From contig NC_064047.1 in the NCBI RefSeq assembly GCF_932526225.1, forward strand, positions 6,943,501 through 7,007,500: 64,000 nt of DNA, read 5' to 3'. This DNA is from Nematostella vectensis. Its lineage: Eukaryota; Cnidaria; Anthozoa; Actiniaria; Edwardsiidae. A program made the translations under genes and the position numbers. The notes beneath the pieces are model-generated. The model was not told where the DNA came from. It saw only the letters and a program-made list of their open reading frames with translations, and searched no databases. Below, piece by piece: positions 1-11,936 of this stretch (positions are counted from its first letter, which is position 1; each line of letters begins with the position of its first letter).

Positions 1-434
1 ATAATGATTTTTTGACTGCTGTTTTCGTTGATAGTTAAGTGGTTGTGTTGTTGGTGGTAATGGTGGTTGCGGTGTTGTTGTTTTTGGGGCTCTGTTATTG
101 TAATGTTTGCCACTGCTGCTATTCTTGTTGATATTGATAAAATTGTTGTTGCTTTCGTCGTATTCGTCGCTGCTGTTAATCAATACTGATATTCCACTGA
201 GGAAAAATTCAACCTCTGTTTTCTACAAAGAACAGTTCGTAAAATCAAGCTGGAGAAACAAATGCCTTGAGTGTGATATAAACTTATCTCAAACACATGA
301 AATATAAATATACATTTGGTAGGAAAAAAATCCCCCTTAGCCGAAAAGAAATAATCTTTCATCTAACAATAGTTTTATAATTTTTGAATAACATATGTTT
401 TGAGTACTTCCCTCCTCAGAAAATCTAGCTATAC
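1..434. other. AT/TG-rich non-coding stretch
   Basis: TGTTGTTG-like low-complexity sequence at the start, then AT-rich sequence. The short open frames show no recognisable motif or codon signature. I see no gene here. Confidence 0.5.
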
Positions 435-835
435 GGTGTTACGATGAAAAAATACAAAAAGCCCAAATAGTCGTGTTCGTCAACCAGAAGAATAATTACA
501 ATACACCAAAAGTTGGAATTCGACTGAAGAAGTCTTATTAAAGACGAAAATTTGGCAAAGTCGAATTCCAATTTTTGGTGTATTGTTACAATGAAAGAAT
601 CAAAAAGCCCAAACTGTCGCGATCTCGTACCAGAACAATGAATACAATACACCAAAAACTGGAATTCGATTCTGCCAAATTTTCGTCTTTAATGAGACTT
701 CTTCAGGGCAGACTCAGTCTTATTAAAGACAAAAATTTGGCAGACTCAATGAGTCTGCCCTGAAGAAGTCTCATTAATGACAAAAATTTGGCAGAATCGA
801 ATTCCAGTTTTTGGTGTATTGTTACAATGAAAGAT
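435..835. repeat. Tandem palindromic MITE-like units (two hairpins)
   Basis: Two imperfect palindromes bounded by ACAATACACCAAAA and its complement occupy 498-586 (89 bp) and 644-822 (179 bp). The larger one folds almost end to end, its arms sharing the segment around TGGAATTCGA. The flanking sequence also repeats: TTAC(G/A)ATGAAA..CAAAAAGCCCAAA precedes both hairpins, so the whole ~145-bp block looks tandemly duplicated with the hairpin nested in it. It resembles a non-autonomous DNA transposon. The family is not identified and the target duplication is unclear. Confidence 0.7.
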
Positions 836-1542
836 AAACACCTATTCCAAATAAGGCTGCGTAACCCGCAGTGCTTCATGGGTATCAAGTAAATAAGCAA
901 ATAAGCGTAAATTAAATACAAATCCACGTTTTAAAATCTTTAGAATTCTTGTTTTCATTCTTATGGAAATTCACATGGCTTTCATATACAAGATATAAGT
1001 GTATATTAGAGAGTGGCTATCAGGTTTTGGGGTCAGTTTTCCATACAGCGTTATATGCACAGTTATCTGTCATCCTAGGGTGCCCGCACCGAAGCATTGT
1101 CCCCCCTTGGTATGCAACTCTAGGTTGTTTTTTTTTTCTCCTCTCCCTCTCAATATATATATGAATATAAAAAGAAAAGAAAAAGAAGAGTAATATTATA
1201 TCTCTAATGAAAACAAAAAACACAAAAAAACAACCTATGTAACACTTAATTTTGTGTGCAAATAAAAGATGTTTCTTTCTTTCTTTCAAATTACTTTAAA
1301 ACTGAAAATACAAATTGAACGGATAAGAAGGCTGCCGGTAGAACCTGGTCTTTAAATTGCCCTCAGTAAATACATGTAACATTAAACCGTTATCGCGAGA
1401 ATGAGAATACATCTCGAAAAGCAAACTTTGTCGGTGTTGGTTAATTAAATTATAATGAAAAAGGAGATTCTTAAGTCGATAAAGTTTGTCATAAAACTAA
1501 AGAAAACAGACTAACATCTGCCCATTTTTGTTAAGTCACTCC
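836..1542. other. Intergenic, no gene recognised
   Basis: AT-rich sequence with T- and A-runs around 1128-1215. It probably holds the promoter and leader of the downstream Cys-rich gene. An upstream intron is possible but cannot be placed. Confidence 0.4.
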
Positions 1543-2295
1543 ATGAATAACATGGAACCAATGAATATTTGGTCTTGCTATCACATTATTGGATTTAACT
1601 TTCTTTTTTTCTCTGCTGCTACATCTGATGAGCGCTTAGTCCAATGCGAGAAAATTAAGACGGGAGCTCTGAAGATTTTGTGCAGCGGTCAATGTAAGAC
1701 TTTCTATTGCCCCTACATTGGGCAGAGAAACAACGGCGACTCCATCTCGCAATACTGCTTTTGCACCGAGGACAAAGATTTCCCAGGGACAGATTTCTAC
1801 ACCGGGAAGAACGAATTTCATTTCTACGGTTGGAGGGGGATCGAGGAGGTTTCCAGTACGACTGATATTCCTGCGACAGAATTGAATAAAGGGGAAATCT
1901 CATCGACGACAATCGTGCCTTCTGTTCCGATCCCGACATCACTCGATATGCCATCACCTGATATATCATCCATAGAACCTTCCAGTACTAGCTTGCATAC
2001 TCAGGCATCGTCTCCTGTGTCGACAAGCGATACAATCGAATGCAAAGCAAAACTTGGTCTCTATGGCGTAATAGATACATGGTGTCAAGGGCAGTGTGAT
2101 CATTCTGGATGGAACACATGTCATCTCGACTCTTGCACTTGTAACATTCGTGGTGTGATGATGCCCACGTACAGCTCAACCGTCGCCTGCACTGTCAACT
2201 CACACGGAATGAATCAAGGAAAAACTAATGAATTTTGCCAAAATAACTGTAAAAACAATAAGCAATGTGTATTCACCTTCTGTGCTTGCAAGTAA
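1543..2295 (+). CDS. Secreted Cys-rich protein with three six-Cys modules and a Ser/Thr-rich linker
   Basis: A 250-aa open frame from ATG 1543; ATGs at 1552 and 1561 are alternatives, and the third puts a hydrophobic stretch (IIGFNFLFFSAAT) at a typical signal-peptide position. Module 1 (about residues 35-80) has Cys spacing 12-3-4-15-1. A Ser/Thr/Pro-rich, mucin-like linker of about 80 residues follows. Modules 2 and 3 fill the C-terminus, with spacing 13-3-7-4-1 and 15-3-5-4-1. The C-x3-C...C-x-C signature resembles cysteine-stabilised alpha/beta folds, but this is spacing only, with no family match. The protein is probably extracellular, and its function is unknown. No introns are visible within the frame. 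Cysteine regularity and the linker argue for a real gene; nearby open frames on the other strand are shadows. Confidence 0.7.
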   Translation: MNNMEPMNIWSCYHIIGFNFLFFSAATSDERLVQCEKIKTGALKILCSGQCKTFYCPYIGQRNNGDSISQYCFCTEDKDFPGTDFYTGKNEFHFYGWRGIEEVSSTTDIPATELNKGEISSTTIVPSVPIPTSLDMPSPDISSIEPSSTSLHTQASSPVSTSDTIECKAKLGLYGVIDTWCQGQCDHSGWNTCHLDSCTCNIRGVMMPTYSSTVACTVNSHGMNQGKTNEFCQNNCKNNKQCVFTFCACK

Positions 2296-2470
2296 TTGCT
2301 GATGTCTTTCCCAGGCTCCAGAGCTTCGAACCTTGCTTGATCTAATGCCTGGTGCAGATTAGTGACATAACGACATAACCTGTGTTATACTATCACATAT
2401 AAAATATTAATGAAAACTTCCCTTGTGGTATCCATTTTTATACCTACACACCATCTTTATATAAGCGCAC

Positions 2471-3970
2471 GTCAGTATCCACACACTATACATGTAAACG
2501 CACATCATCTATACATGAGCGCACACCATCTATTTATGAGCGCACATCATCTATATATGAGCGCACATCATCTATATATATGAGCTCACATCATCTATAT
2601 ATGAGCGCACATCATCTATACATGAGCGCACACCATCTATTTATGAGCGCACATCATCTATATATGAGCGCACATCATCTATATATGAGCGCACACCATC
2701 TATTTATGAGCGCACATCATCTATATATGAGCGCACATCATCTATATATGAGCGCACGCCATCTATATATGAGCGCACGCCATCTATATATGAGCGCACA
2801 TCATCTATATATGAGCGTACACCATCTATATATGAGCGCACATCATCTATATATGAGCGCACATCATCTATATATGAGCACACATCATCTATACATAAGC
2901 GCACACCATCTATTTATGAGCGCACATCATCTATATATGAGCGCACACCATCTATATATGAGCGCACGCCATCTATATATGAGCGCACATCATCTATATA
3001 TGAGCGCACATCATCTATATATATATGAGCGCACATCATCTATATATGAGCGCACATCATCTATATATGAGCGTACACCATCTATATATGAGCGCACATC
3101 ATCTATATATGAGCACACACCATCTATATATGAGTGCACACCATCTATATATGAGCGTATACCATCTATATATGAACGCACATCATCTATATATGAGCGC
3201 ACGCCATCTATATATGAGCGCACGCCATCTATATATGAACGCACATCATCTATATATGAGCGCACATCATCTATATATGAGCGTACACCATCTATATATG
3301 AGCGCACATTATCTATATATATGAGCTCACATCATCTATATATGAGCGCACATCATCTATATATGAGCGTACACCATCTATATATGAGCGCACATCATCT
3401 ATATATGAGCGCACATCATCTATATATGAGCGCACATCATCTATATATATGAGCTCACATCATCTATACATGAGCACACACCATCTATACATGAGCGCAC
3501 ATCATCTATACATGAGCGCACACCATCTATTTATGAGCGCACATCATCTATATATGAGCGCACGCCATCTATATATGAGCGCACACCATCTATATATGAG
3601 CGCACATCATCTATATACATGAGCTCACATCATCTATATATGAGCGCACATCATCTATATATGAGCGCACACCATCTATATATATGAGCTCACATCATGT
3701 ATATATGAGCGCACACCATCTATATATGAGCGCACATCATCTATACATGAGCGCACACCATCTATATATGAGCGCACATCATCTATACATGAGCGCACAC
3801 CATCTATTTATGAGCGCACATCATCTATATATGAGCGCACACCATCTATATATGAGCGCACACCATCTATATATGAGCGCACATCATCTATATATGAGCG
3901 CACGCCATCTATATATGAGCGCACATCATGAACGCACGCCATCTATAAGCGCAAACCATATATGAGCACA
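2471..3970 (+). repeat. 21-bp minisatellite, array 1 (GAGCGCACATCATCTATATAT type)
   Basis: About 70 head-to-tail copies of a 21-bp unit with variants (CATC/CACC/CGCC, TATATA/TATACA/TATTTA). Because 21 is a multiple of three and the unit lacks stops in several frames, long heptapeptide-repeat open frames appear (MSAHHLY in one, YERTSSI in another). Short indels such as extra TA switch frames between blocks. It has no start context, flanking exon or non-repetitive sequence, so I treat it as non-coding. The same unit occurs inverted at 11937-14832. Confidence 0.95.
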
Positions 3971-6582
3971 CCCAGTCAAATACCTACCATACCTACCTGA
4001 GCCATTTCTCTATACATTTGTCATTCTCCCATCTCTTGTTTAAGCAAAATCCAAATGGTCATACAAAGGAAGACGTTTGAAAACTAGGCAAAGCTGATCG
4101 TTCACGTATGTGTTTACCACTGACATGAGACTCCGTCACTATCTTGCACAAAACGCAGTCGTCAAATTAGCACATTTCGACATCTTGAAATACTAAGCCT
4201 ATTAGACGGCTAATTACATACATAGGGGCGTATAGCATAGCCCTCAATTAGCATTGAACTGTCAGCATACCATAAAGCTCACGCAACGATCCGCTTATAT
4301 TCGGTCCGTTCAGTCACTAGCTATGATCCAGCTGGTTCGGCGCTTTATTGCCGGTGTCGCGATGCAAAGTGCGCGTCCAAATAGGCATCAAAGCGAGGTT
4401 GATATGAAGTTCCCGCCGACAGAGCAAAAAAAAGAGCATGAAATTTTTCCATTTCTCAATATATAAGCTCAAGATTCCGCATACAAAGAGTTCCTCTAAC
4501 AAAAAGCATAATTCCAAATTTTAAAGAATAAAGATATGAAATATAGATATTAGCGATCAAATTTGGCTAAATTTCTTTATTTTAAAGACCAGGAGAATTC
4601 ATACTTTCAACATTTAAAAATTGCACTTCAGGCCTCATTTCTTGAAGACGAATCCATTAGAAAAAAAAACACTTTTTGATATGTTGGTTTACATAATGCA
4701 AACATTCAAACTTACCGAAGTTCACCAGACCTTATTATCGCTATTATCGTCCCCACCGGCAATACTCCGTCCCTTGTGAGACCTTAAGATTTACAAAGGC
4801 GGAGAGTGAAAGTCAGCGCGCGTTACCACATTTTTCTTTTAGCGCGCGGAGAAATACAACGTGTACTCCGTCGTCGTCCCTCCGTTCGCTGTTAGTAGCA
4901 TACTACATTCTTAGTACAAATATGATACTCTGGATATCAGTTTTGACTTATCGACCGGTACCATGTAACAAATGCCTGAATCTGGACAATCGAACCTGCG
5001 GACACAATGGCCAGAGGCGCAAGCCGTACAGAGTAACACAGTACCAAAGCGCAACCCGTGCCCCCCCCCCCCCCCCACACACACACACACACACACACCC
5101 GCATCCACACTTTGTTGCTTAATGGGTGTTGAGGGCGCTCTAGTGAGCGCCCCCATTAGCGCTCTAGTAAGTCTTTCACAGTTATATATATACTATATGC
5201 AATATAACTGTTATATTATACTTTGAACAGAAAATCTTGAGAATCGCAAGAATATTTTTTCGTTAGTTACCGCTAGTGATCCAGCATGTTACTTTATATA
5301 GGTTTTTTCGATTTCTTCTTCTCCTTCTCGATTATATCTTCGATTACCAGGCGCATACCCAGAATTGGCTGAGGGGGTGCGCAGTCATGGGTATTATAAG
5401 GAAGAAAAAGCATAGTATTGGAATATTCTTAAATAAGAAATGACCAGCTTTTTGGGCGCACCCTGCCTGAGGGCCTAATTTCTGTGTCACTATATACTCA
5501 AGTATCATTATCAGATGAGCCGCATTTTCTGGAGAGGGGACGGAGGGGGAGGGGGGTGCTTTTGGAAGGTGGAGTTTATTACTCTACCCCGTAGAGAGGT
5601 CGCTTTTTTAAGGGGGTTCTAGAACAAGCTTAAGCGGTGACGGGATCATCACCAATGAATAAAATTGCGTTGCGTAGCTAAATAACTTTGTTCAGTTCTT
5701 GTACAAAATAAACAAGCCATGATTAAAACGTCACGGAAAGTAAAGAATTGTTTTGTTTAGTTATCAGCGCCACTTTAGCCCAAGTGAGCTGAAAGCTTGT
5801 CCGAAGGCATTTCATACAGAATAAGTTGATGCTCTTAGAATGCACTAGAAAAATCTGGAGCATTATGGCGCTTACCTACATTCCAGTGTGGCTACCAAGT
5901 CCATATGGCGATAAAATCAAAATCAGCAATCAAAACTTCTTCAACGATTGTGATTTTTCTCACAGCTCAAAACTCGTGTCGACTCTCCTTCATCTCACGC
6001 CACGACGCCGCCATTTTACGCCCCTGCCCTGGGTTACGCATGCAATGGTCACACAATGCATACATCGTCTTATTTAAGCAAGTAATCGGGATTCACTTAA
6101 ATATCGTGAATTAAGACAGACCGATCAGACAGATCACGGATAGTGATCAAGTTTTCACGCAAGTTTTGCATATTTTTTTTTTCAAATTTCAACAAAATAA
6201 CAATAGATAGGCTGATTGTTATCCTTTAAGCAGAAGTAGTAGCAGGAGTTACAATATCACGAGAGATCTTCGCAGTTGGCAAGACACTGTACCCTTAAGA
6301 GATAAATGAACGGTCACGTTCGCTGCTTTTTCAAACGTCTCTTCTGTCAAGCATAGAAGTTATAAAGTAATCATGAGAAAAGTTCGAGTTACGATTTTTT
6401 CATAATCGAACCCCCAACCGGTAATTGCGTTTTCAAACCACTTGATAATAACCCCCAAGAATGTTCATACTTGCGGAATAGCGTACAAGTTGTTTAAATA
6501 ACACTGGTCAAAGAGTTTATTGTCGAGTGCATGTACATGAGATAAAAGCGCTTTAGTAATTAGTCGCGCGCGCCTACGCAGT
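3971..6582. other. Intergenic with simple repeats
   Basis: No gene recognised. It contains a C-run followed by (AC)n at 5061-5097, and AT-rich sequence elsewhere. Short open frames around 4254-4466 and 5826-6114 have no recognisable features. Confidence 0.5.
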
Positions 6583-6592
6583 CCATATTTGG
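6583..6592 (+). promoter_or_regulatory. Perfect CArG box (SRF site) upstream of transgelin-like gene
   Basis: CCATATTTGG matches the SRF consensus CC(A/T)6GG exactly and lies 345 bp upstream of the transgelin start codon. Vertebrate transgelin (SM22alpha) is a classic SRF/CArG target, so the location fits the gene. It is a single site by eye and its function is inferred. Confidence 0.5.
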
Positions 6593-6936
6593 ACATGCCT
6601 TTCGCTAAGGGTCACTTTTGGCGCCAAAAATATGCACACAAAACACATTGACATTACTGAAAAAAAAATAATATTAGACTTTTACCATACTTGAAAAGAT
6701 CGCCAACATGGGCTTTTCTATTAAACAAGAACTCTTTTAGTTTCTTAGATTCTTAGTCTACCGCTTTACGAATGATGAGCGTTATATTTCGTGTCACGCG
6801 TGACCGTATTATGTGACAGTCAAGCGCAGGCATTTTGCCAGCAGTCTTGTCTCTCGGCTACGTCACTACTCGTTTGCTGTAGTCACCGCACACCATCAAA
6901 TACTCTTTCTTTAATATTATTTTAAATTTTACAAAG

Positions 6937-9900
6937 ATGGCAGCTCGTCCCAAAGGCTATGGTTTCTCGCTAGAGGCAAAACGAAAGGTATGTCCATGTG
7001 TGTTGAAAATTTGCTAAAGTTTCGTTAAATTGTTTATTGGGTAGCACCGTTAGTTAGTATGAAGGCATTCCGCATGCTGGTCTCAAACGGGTGTTGTCTT
7101 AACCGATCTTTTGAAGGGACAACTACTTAAGAATTTTATCTTTATGTTATAGACGATCTTCCGTGAAGGTGTGATATTTGCTTGCATTTAATTGCATATA
7201 ATATTGCACATTATAGACAGCAGTGCAATCTTTACAGACAAACAAATCTACCAATAAAAACACTTGAAAATGACTGCTTCCTAATTCGCAGTATTGCCGC
7301 ATAAATTTTCCTAAAGAAATTACTTAAGCTCTGTAATCGAGACACATATTGTACACAGCGGCGGCAAAGCAATGATTTTAATCTCCAGTTTTCAGATTCC
7401 AAACAACAGAACAAAGATTTTATATACTTGATAACCATCCCACGAGCTCTGTACCGCGGGCAATCGTGAAGACGATTAATTTCCATCTCTTAACACATCT
7501 CTAGTAATCTCACTATATGTTAACGGGCCAAAATGTGCTGGATTAAAATCCCCCGAAGCAATAATCGAAAGTGCGAATATTTTCTCGTCAAGCTGTCGGA
7601 AGGAAAATGCTTGTTTCATAGATTTTTTTGCCGGGATGTAACACAATACGTAAACTCGACCCATCCGGCTACCGTGACCCGTCTTTTGCATTAGTGACAT
7701 TCCTTCGCGGATTATTCGAACGTCTGAAAAAAGACTCAAGGCTTAACGCAGAGCGTGCATTGGAGGAGCCTCCAGCAAGCAGTGCATCAGCAAAAAGTAG
7801 ATAGTGTCTAAAAGTTGAGCTGGATAGGACCAGCCTTTAAGAGAACATGGTCCAAAAGCATAAAAAATAGACATATGCGTTGTATTACGTCTCCAGACGA
7901 CTTGGGGCTTTTTATTGCGTCCATTAACTCCGTCTTGAATTAAGATCGACCTTGGGAGGGCTAAATGACATAGTTCGACTGAACAACCAACATAAAGCGT
8001 CGTCTGGAACAGTGGAAGACATGTAGTTCGTCTCGCTTTTATACCAGATGAGACGCATTATTCGTCTGGACGCATTATACGGCTTTAGTTTAAAAACGGC
8101 CATTACTCTGTTTTATCGAAGAATAATATCATATATTGCATTTATTAATAATAAAATATGTTATGGGTGTGACTGTTCGTCATAATCATCATCATAATCA
8201 TCATCACAATACTTCGACCTACTCGGCCGAGATTTCACGCACAACGTCCATACACACTGTGCATTCGATCATTGCATTTGAGATCCTGCCAAGGAATCCT
8301 CACAACCACCACGCCACCTTTATAGTATTAATTTTTGTATTGATTAATGTCCTTGGCCTTAGTTCTGCTGTCAGCATAACAAGTTTTTGGATATCTTACA
8401 CTTATATTTTAGCACATTTATGTTCACGTCACATGGTGACGGGTTCACCTCTTGTACTAATTATAATGGTATATTCTGTCATGCGCATTAGATCGAATCA
8501 AAATACGACCACGAGCAAGAGGAGGAGATGAGGGACTGGATCGAGGCTCTGTTGGGCGAGAGCGTTTTTGGCGGGAAAACCGGCATCGATGGCGTCCACG
8601 ACATCTTACGGAGCGGCGTGGTGCTTCTGAGGTGAGTCACACACGAATATGACTGGGATGGCGTGACATATTTGTCACGCAATAGTGGCCTACTTGTCGT
8701 GCAATTACGTTTTTGTGACAGAATCATTGCTCTATTGAGATGAATGTCATACATCACGAATAAAAGTAATTCTGAGTAGCGTGACCACCTGTCACGTAAT
8801 AACGACTTCTGTGGGACGCAATGGCCTAATAGTGACGTCATAAGTCTATCAAAGCAAGCGTTACATATGAACAGCCGAAGAGAAAGGGGAATGAATGGCG
8901 TGCTCTTGTCACGCTTTGATGTTCCATTTGTCATGAAATGGCCTTTTAGTAATGCAGGACCATGCGAGATCTTTGTCACGCTATGACCTCTAGCAACGGT
9001 ATCCTGTTTCCTGAGTATATTAAGTATGATTTTCTTCAGGGGCGTTTCTAGAGAAGAACACAGGAAGGGACCCAGTGTAGTGATACACAGACCACTTATC
9101 AATAAGTTCAAATCAGCGGCAACCTTAGCCCTTTAGCCCTTTTTTCTATCCAAATACCCACATAAAATGAACAGCCTACTTCTACCAACAAAGAGGTCAA
9201 CCGGAGTCAAACTCATCCCGTCACATGAGCAGGGAACTCTCCCCCCTCCCATCCTGACTACCCCCTTCCCCACCCCCCCTACCTGACCTCTAGAGTACCC
9301 GACTAATAAACAATTAACTAATTCACTAAACACTCGGGGACTGATAGTGCGCCACGGGGTTAAGTAACGCAGATCAACGTAACTTGACCGATTTTTTAGG
9401 TAAATACGGAGAGCGCATCTCAAAACAATGCGCGCCCATTTCACCCATTATAAAGGGGATTTCGTGGTTTATAATTTAGCCCAACAAACTCTGTCCTTCC
9501 TGCCCTCGACAGTGTGCTTTCATAATATTTCTCTAACACCGATTTATTGAACTTGGAATTATATTATTTTTTTTTTAGGTGTGCAAATGCTCTTGGCGGC
9601 AACATTAAGATCAACGACTCGAAAATGGCTTTTAAACAGGTACACCTTACAGAGGCGGATCCAGGGGTTCTGGGGGTGGGGTAGGTGGGGGCGAAGCAAG
9701 CGTTTAAAGAAAGGGAGGAGAGGGAATGATGATGGTTATTGTCAAAACGTCATAATCATCGACAGCTGAAGGAACAGGTAACCCTTCTCAATCCTCACCG
9801 CCATTGTGTTACCTTTTATTTATTCCAGATGGAAAATATCGGAAACTTCCTACTGTTCTGCGAATCTTTGGGCGTATCGAAAGTGGACTTATTCCAGACC

Positions 9901-10640
9901 GTGGATCTATACGAGAAACAAAACATGGCCGCGGTAAGTGATCACGTGAACATCCATAGGTCAATTGTACCATGCGTGGTCACGTGACCTCTTCAGGCTA
10001 ATTGTAGGGTGCATGGTCATGTGACCATTTTAGGTCAATTGTACCGTGTGTGATAACGTGACCTCTGTAGGTCAATTGCACCATAGATGGTCACGTGACC
10101 GTTTTAAGGCCAATTGCATCGTGGTGAATGGTCACGTGTCCATCCTTAGGTCAAGTGTACCGTGCGTGATCACGTGACCGTTCTTAGGTCTTGGGGCTCC
10201 TTTCCACACACTATTCAAATTATTAGTTATCCATTCTTTTGTTTTTAAATGTAGAATCTCTTTGTGGCGAAAATAAAATATATCTATCTATTTATAGTGA
10301 ATACTCTAAAAATATGGACCTATTTTGAGTTTTTTTTTTTCATTCTGCTTCTTTAAGAGCTTTATTGATTGATTTTTTTCCCTTTTTTAGGTCGTTTTAG
10401 GCGTTCACGCACTCGGGAGAAAGGTATCTATCTTTTCTTCAAAGTTTCAAAGTACTATATGAACTTGTCTTAGAGTAAAACTGTACAGATGCCAGTTTTA
10501 CAGAGCGTTCATTTTTGTCATTTTAGGCGCGAGCAAAAGGCCTGAACTGCCCTCAACTGGGACCCAAAGAAGCTGAAGCCAACCCGAGATCGTTTGACGA
10601 AGATAAACTTCGAGCGGGCAAGGGTATCCACTTTGCTTAA
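6937..10640 (+). CDS. TAGLN-like: Transgelin/calponin-family actin-binding protein (six exons)
   Basis: Coding exons are 6937-6987, 8492-8631, 9579-9639, 9829-9933, 10391-10423 and 10527-10640. All have GT/AG borders and the phases join to 504 nt (167 aa plus stop). The N-terminus carries the family pattern YG(F/M)S followed by KIESKYD. A single calponin-homology domain follows, with MRDWIEALLGE, a GVVLLRCAN segment, FKQMENIGNFL and the conserved DLFQTVDLYEKQNMAAV. The C-terminus is short and lacks the GSNxGASQAGM calponin repeat, as in Mp20-like proteins. Family role: cytosolic actin bundling and stabilisation, often in muscle. ATG 6937 has a good context and no in-frame upstream alternative. 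An ATTAAA at 10689-10694 is a possible poly(A) signal. Confidence 0.93.
8640..9010 (+). repeat. Degenerate tandem repeat with GTCACGC/GCGTGAC motifs (transgelin intron 2)
   Basis: Decayed units with recurrent GCGTGAC...TTGTCACGC(AAT) and AATGGCC pieces, spaced irregularly at tens of bases. It has no coding potential. It looks like an old minisatellite or palindromic element within the intron. Confidence 0.45.
9934..10197 (+). repeat. Tandem E-box repeat in transgelin intron 4
   Basis: Six to seven imperfect units of about 40-50 bp, each carrying GGTCACGTGACC or a close variant followed by (A/T)TAGGTCAATTG. Exact CACGTG occurs at 9943, 9981, 10092, 10133 and 10171; variants lie near 10018 and 10055. 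GTCACGTGAC is the palindromic core bound by bHLH-Zip factors of the USF/MITF-TFE type. Whether it acts as an enhancer is inference. Confidence 0.7.
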
Positions 10641-11936
10641 GCCACCATCCCAAGAAAAAGCAGCGGAAATTTTTGAACATTTATTCTTATTAAATTTAAA
10701 TCCCCGTGCAAGCAGTGCTAGCGTTGCTGACCCAGCAAAGCCGGCGCTGTATGCCCATCCTGGGCCGTAGCAGGGGGTGGGGCACTGGGGTATAGGGTAT
10801 AAGGTATGGGCGTGGCTGTGCCCCCATTGTTATCTTAATAGTTCTGTATCGTGCCCTCCCAATAAGTCGAGGCCTGCTACGGCTATGAAACTATGTTGGG
10901 AGGTGCTATGAAGTGGTTCGCCGGCATTTTCTTTGGGCTCAACCGAGCAAAACCAGCAATGCTGCTTGACGTTGGAGCTGTTTGCACGGGTCTTTAAGGC
11001 TGGTTAAGACAGCACGGTTTATCGTATGCGGCTTGCCCGCACCACCTCTAAAACTCGAGTCGTTGAGTGTAAATCAGCGTACGACTCTACTACGATGCTC
11101 GACTTCGGAAGTTGTGTCTAATTGTGGGTAATTCAAGTCTAAGACATGTCTTAGGCAGGTCACATACGACTGAAACGTACTGTCTCAATTGGTCTTTAGG
11201 AGTACAGTTGATTTGGTTACCGATAACTCCTAGAAATCAAAAACGGATTTCGATTTTCAAACATAAATAATGTTATCGGGGTCAACTGTATATTGTGTTT
11301 ACAATTTTAGGGAAATATTGAGTCACTTTTTTTTCTCTTTTTTTTTTCTTGTGTTGCTTCACGTTGCCTTAGAAACCAGACAAAAAATTTCAATGAGTTT
11401 TCAAGCCAGGAGTTAATTGGGCTGCATCAAATATTCCCAGGATGCACTGCATCAAATATTCCCAGGATGCACTGCATCAAATATTCCCAGGATGCACTGC
11501 ATTTTCGTTTTTGGTCAGTTGTAAAATCCTACAAAGATCCATATTTTGTGATAAAAATATATTTTACTTTTTAGACCTGTCTATCGTTAGTTTGTAGATA
11601 AGCAAGAATACATGTAAACGCGCTAGTGTATAGTCTGGACGCTGCTAAGGATCTAAAGATCTTGAAATTTACTTTTAGCCTATTTTAGCTCGCAAGTATA
11701 AATTTTACTGATCGATATTTAATAAATATTTTTATAGAATATAAAACGTGTTGTGTGCCTGGCTGCATTATTTGTCGAAAACAATAACAGAAAGAAAATC
11801 GAAGCCGCGAATAAGCGCCCCCCCCCCCCCTTCCCCCCACCCAGAAAAAAAATCACAGGCCAGGACGTCGAGAATGCTTCGCTCGAGAATAGACGGCCCC
11901 ACCATAAGACCCCAAAAATTGAATTCTAATTATCAC
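10641..11936. other. Transgelin 3' flank and intergenic DNA
   Basis: A probable 3' UTR comes first, then non-coding sequence without recognised genes. A degenerate G-rich 'cgtagcagggggtgg' segment near 10765 looks like a dispersed repeat tail. A C-run lies at 11818-11830. Confidence 0.4.
11422..11502 (+). repeat. Three perfect copies of a 25-bp tandem repeat
   Basis: Units 11422-11446, 11447-11471 and 11472-11496 (CTGCATCAAATATTCCCAGG...) are identical, with a further CTGCAT start. The lack of divergence suggests recent expansion. Confidence 0.95.

Noticed and set aside
2580-3452. 290-codon open frame of MSAHHLY repeats (and similar frames at 12201-14834)
   Set aside because: Entirely a 21-bp minisatellite; open in several frames and on both strands, no unique flank, start context or splice structure.
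7232-7739. Possible LINE endonuclease fragment on the minus strand in transgelin intron 1 (SGDFNPAHFGPLTY)
   Set aside because: Only a GDFN-like word and weak surrounding resemblance; the frame is broken and no reverse transcriptase is nearby. Worth a blastx but not annotated.
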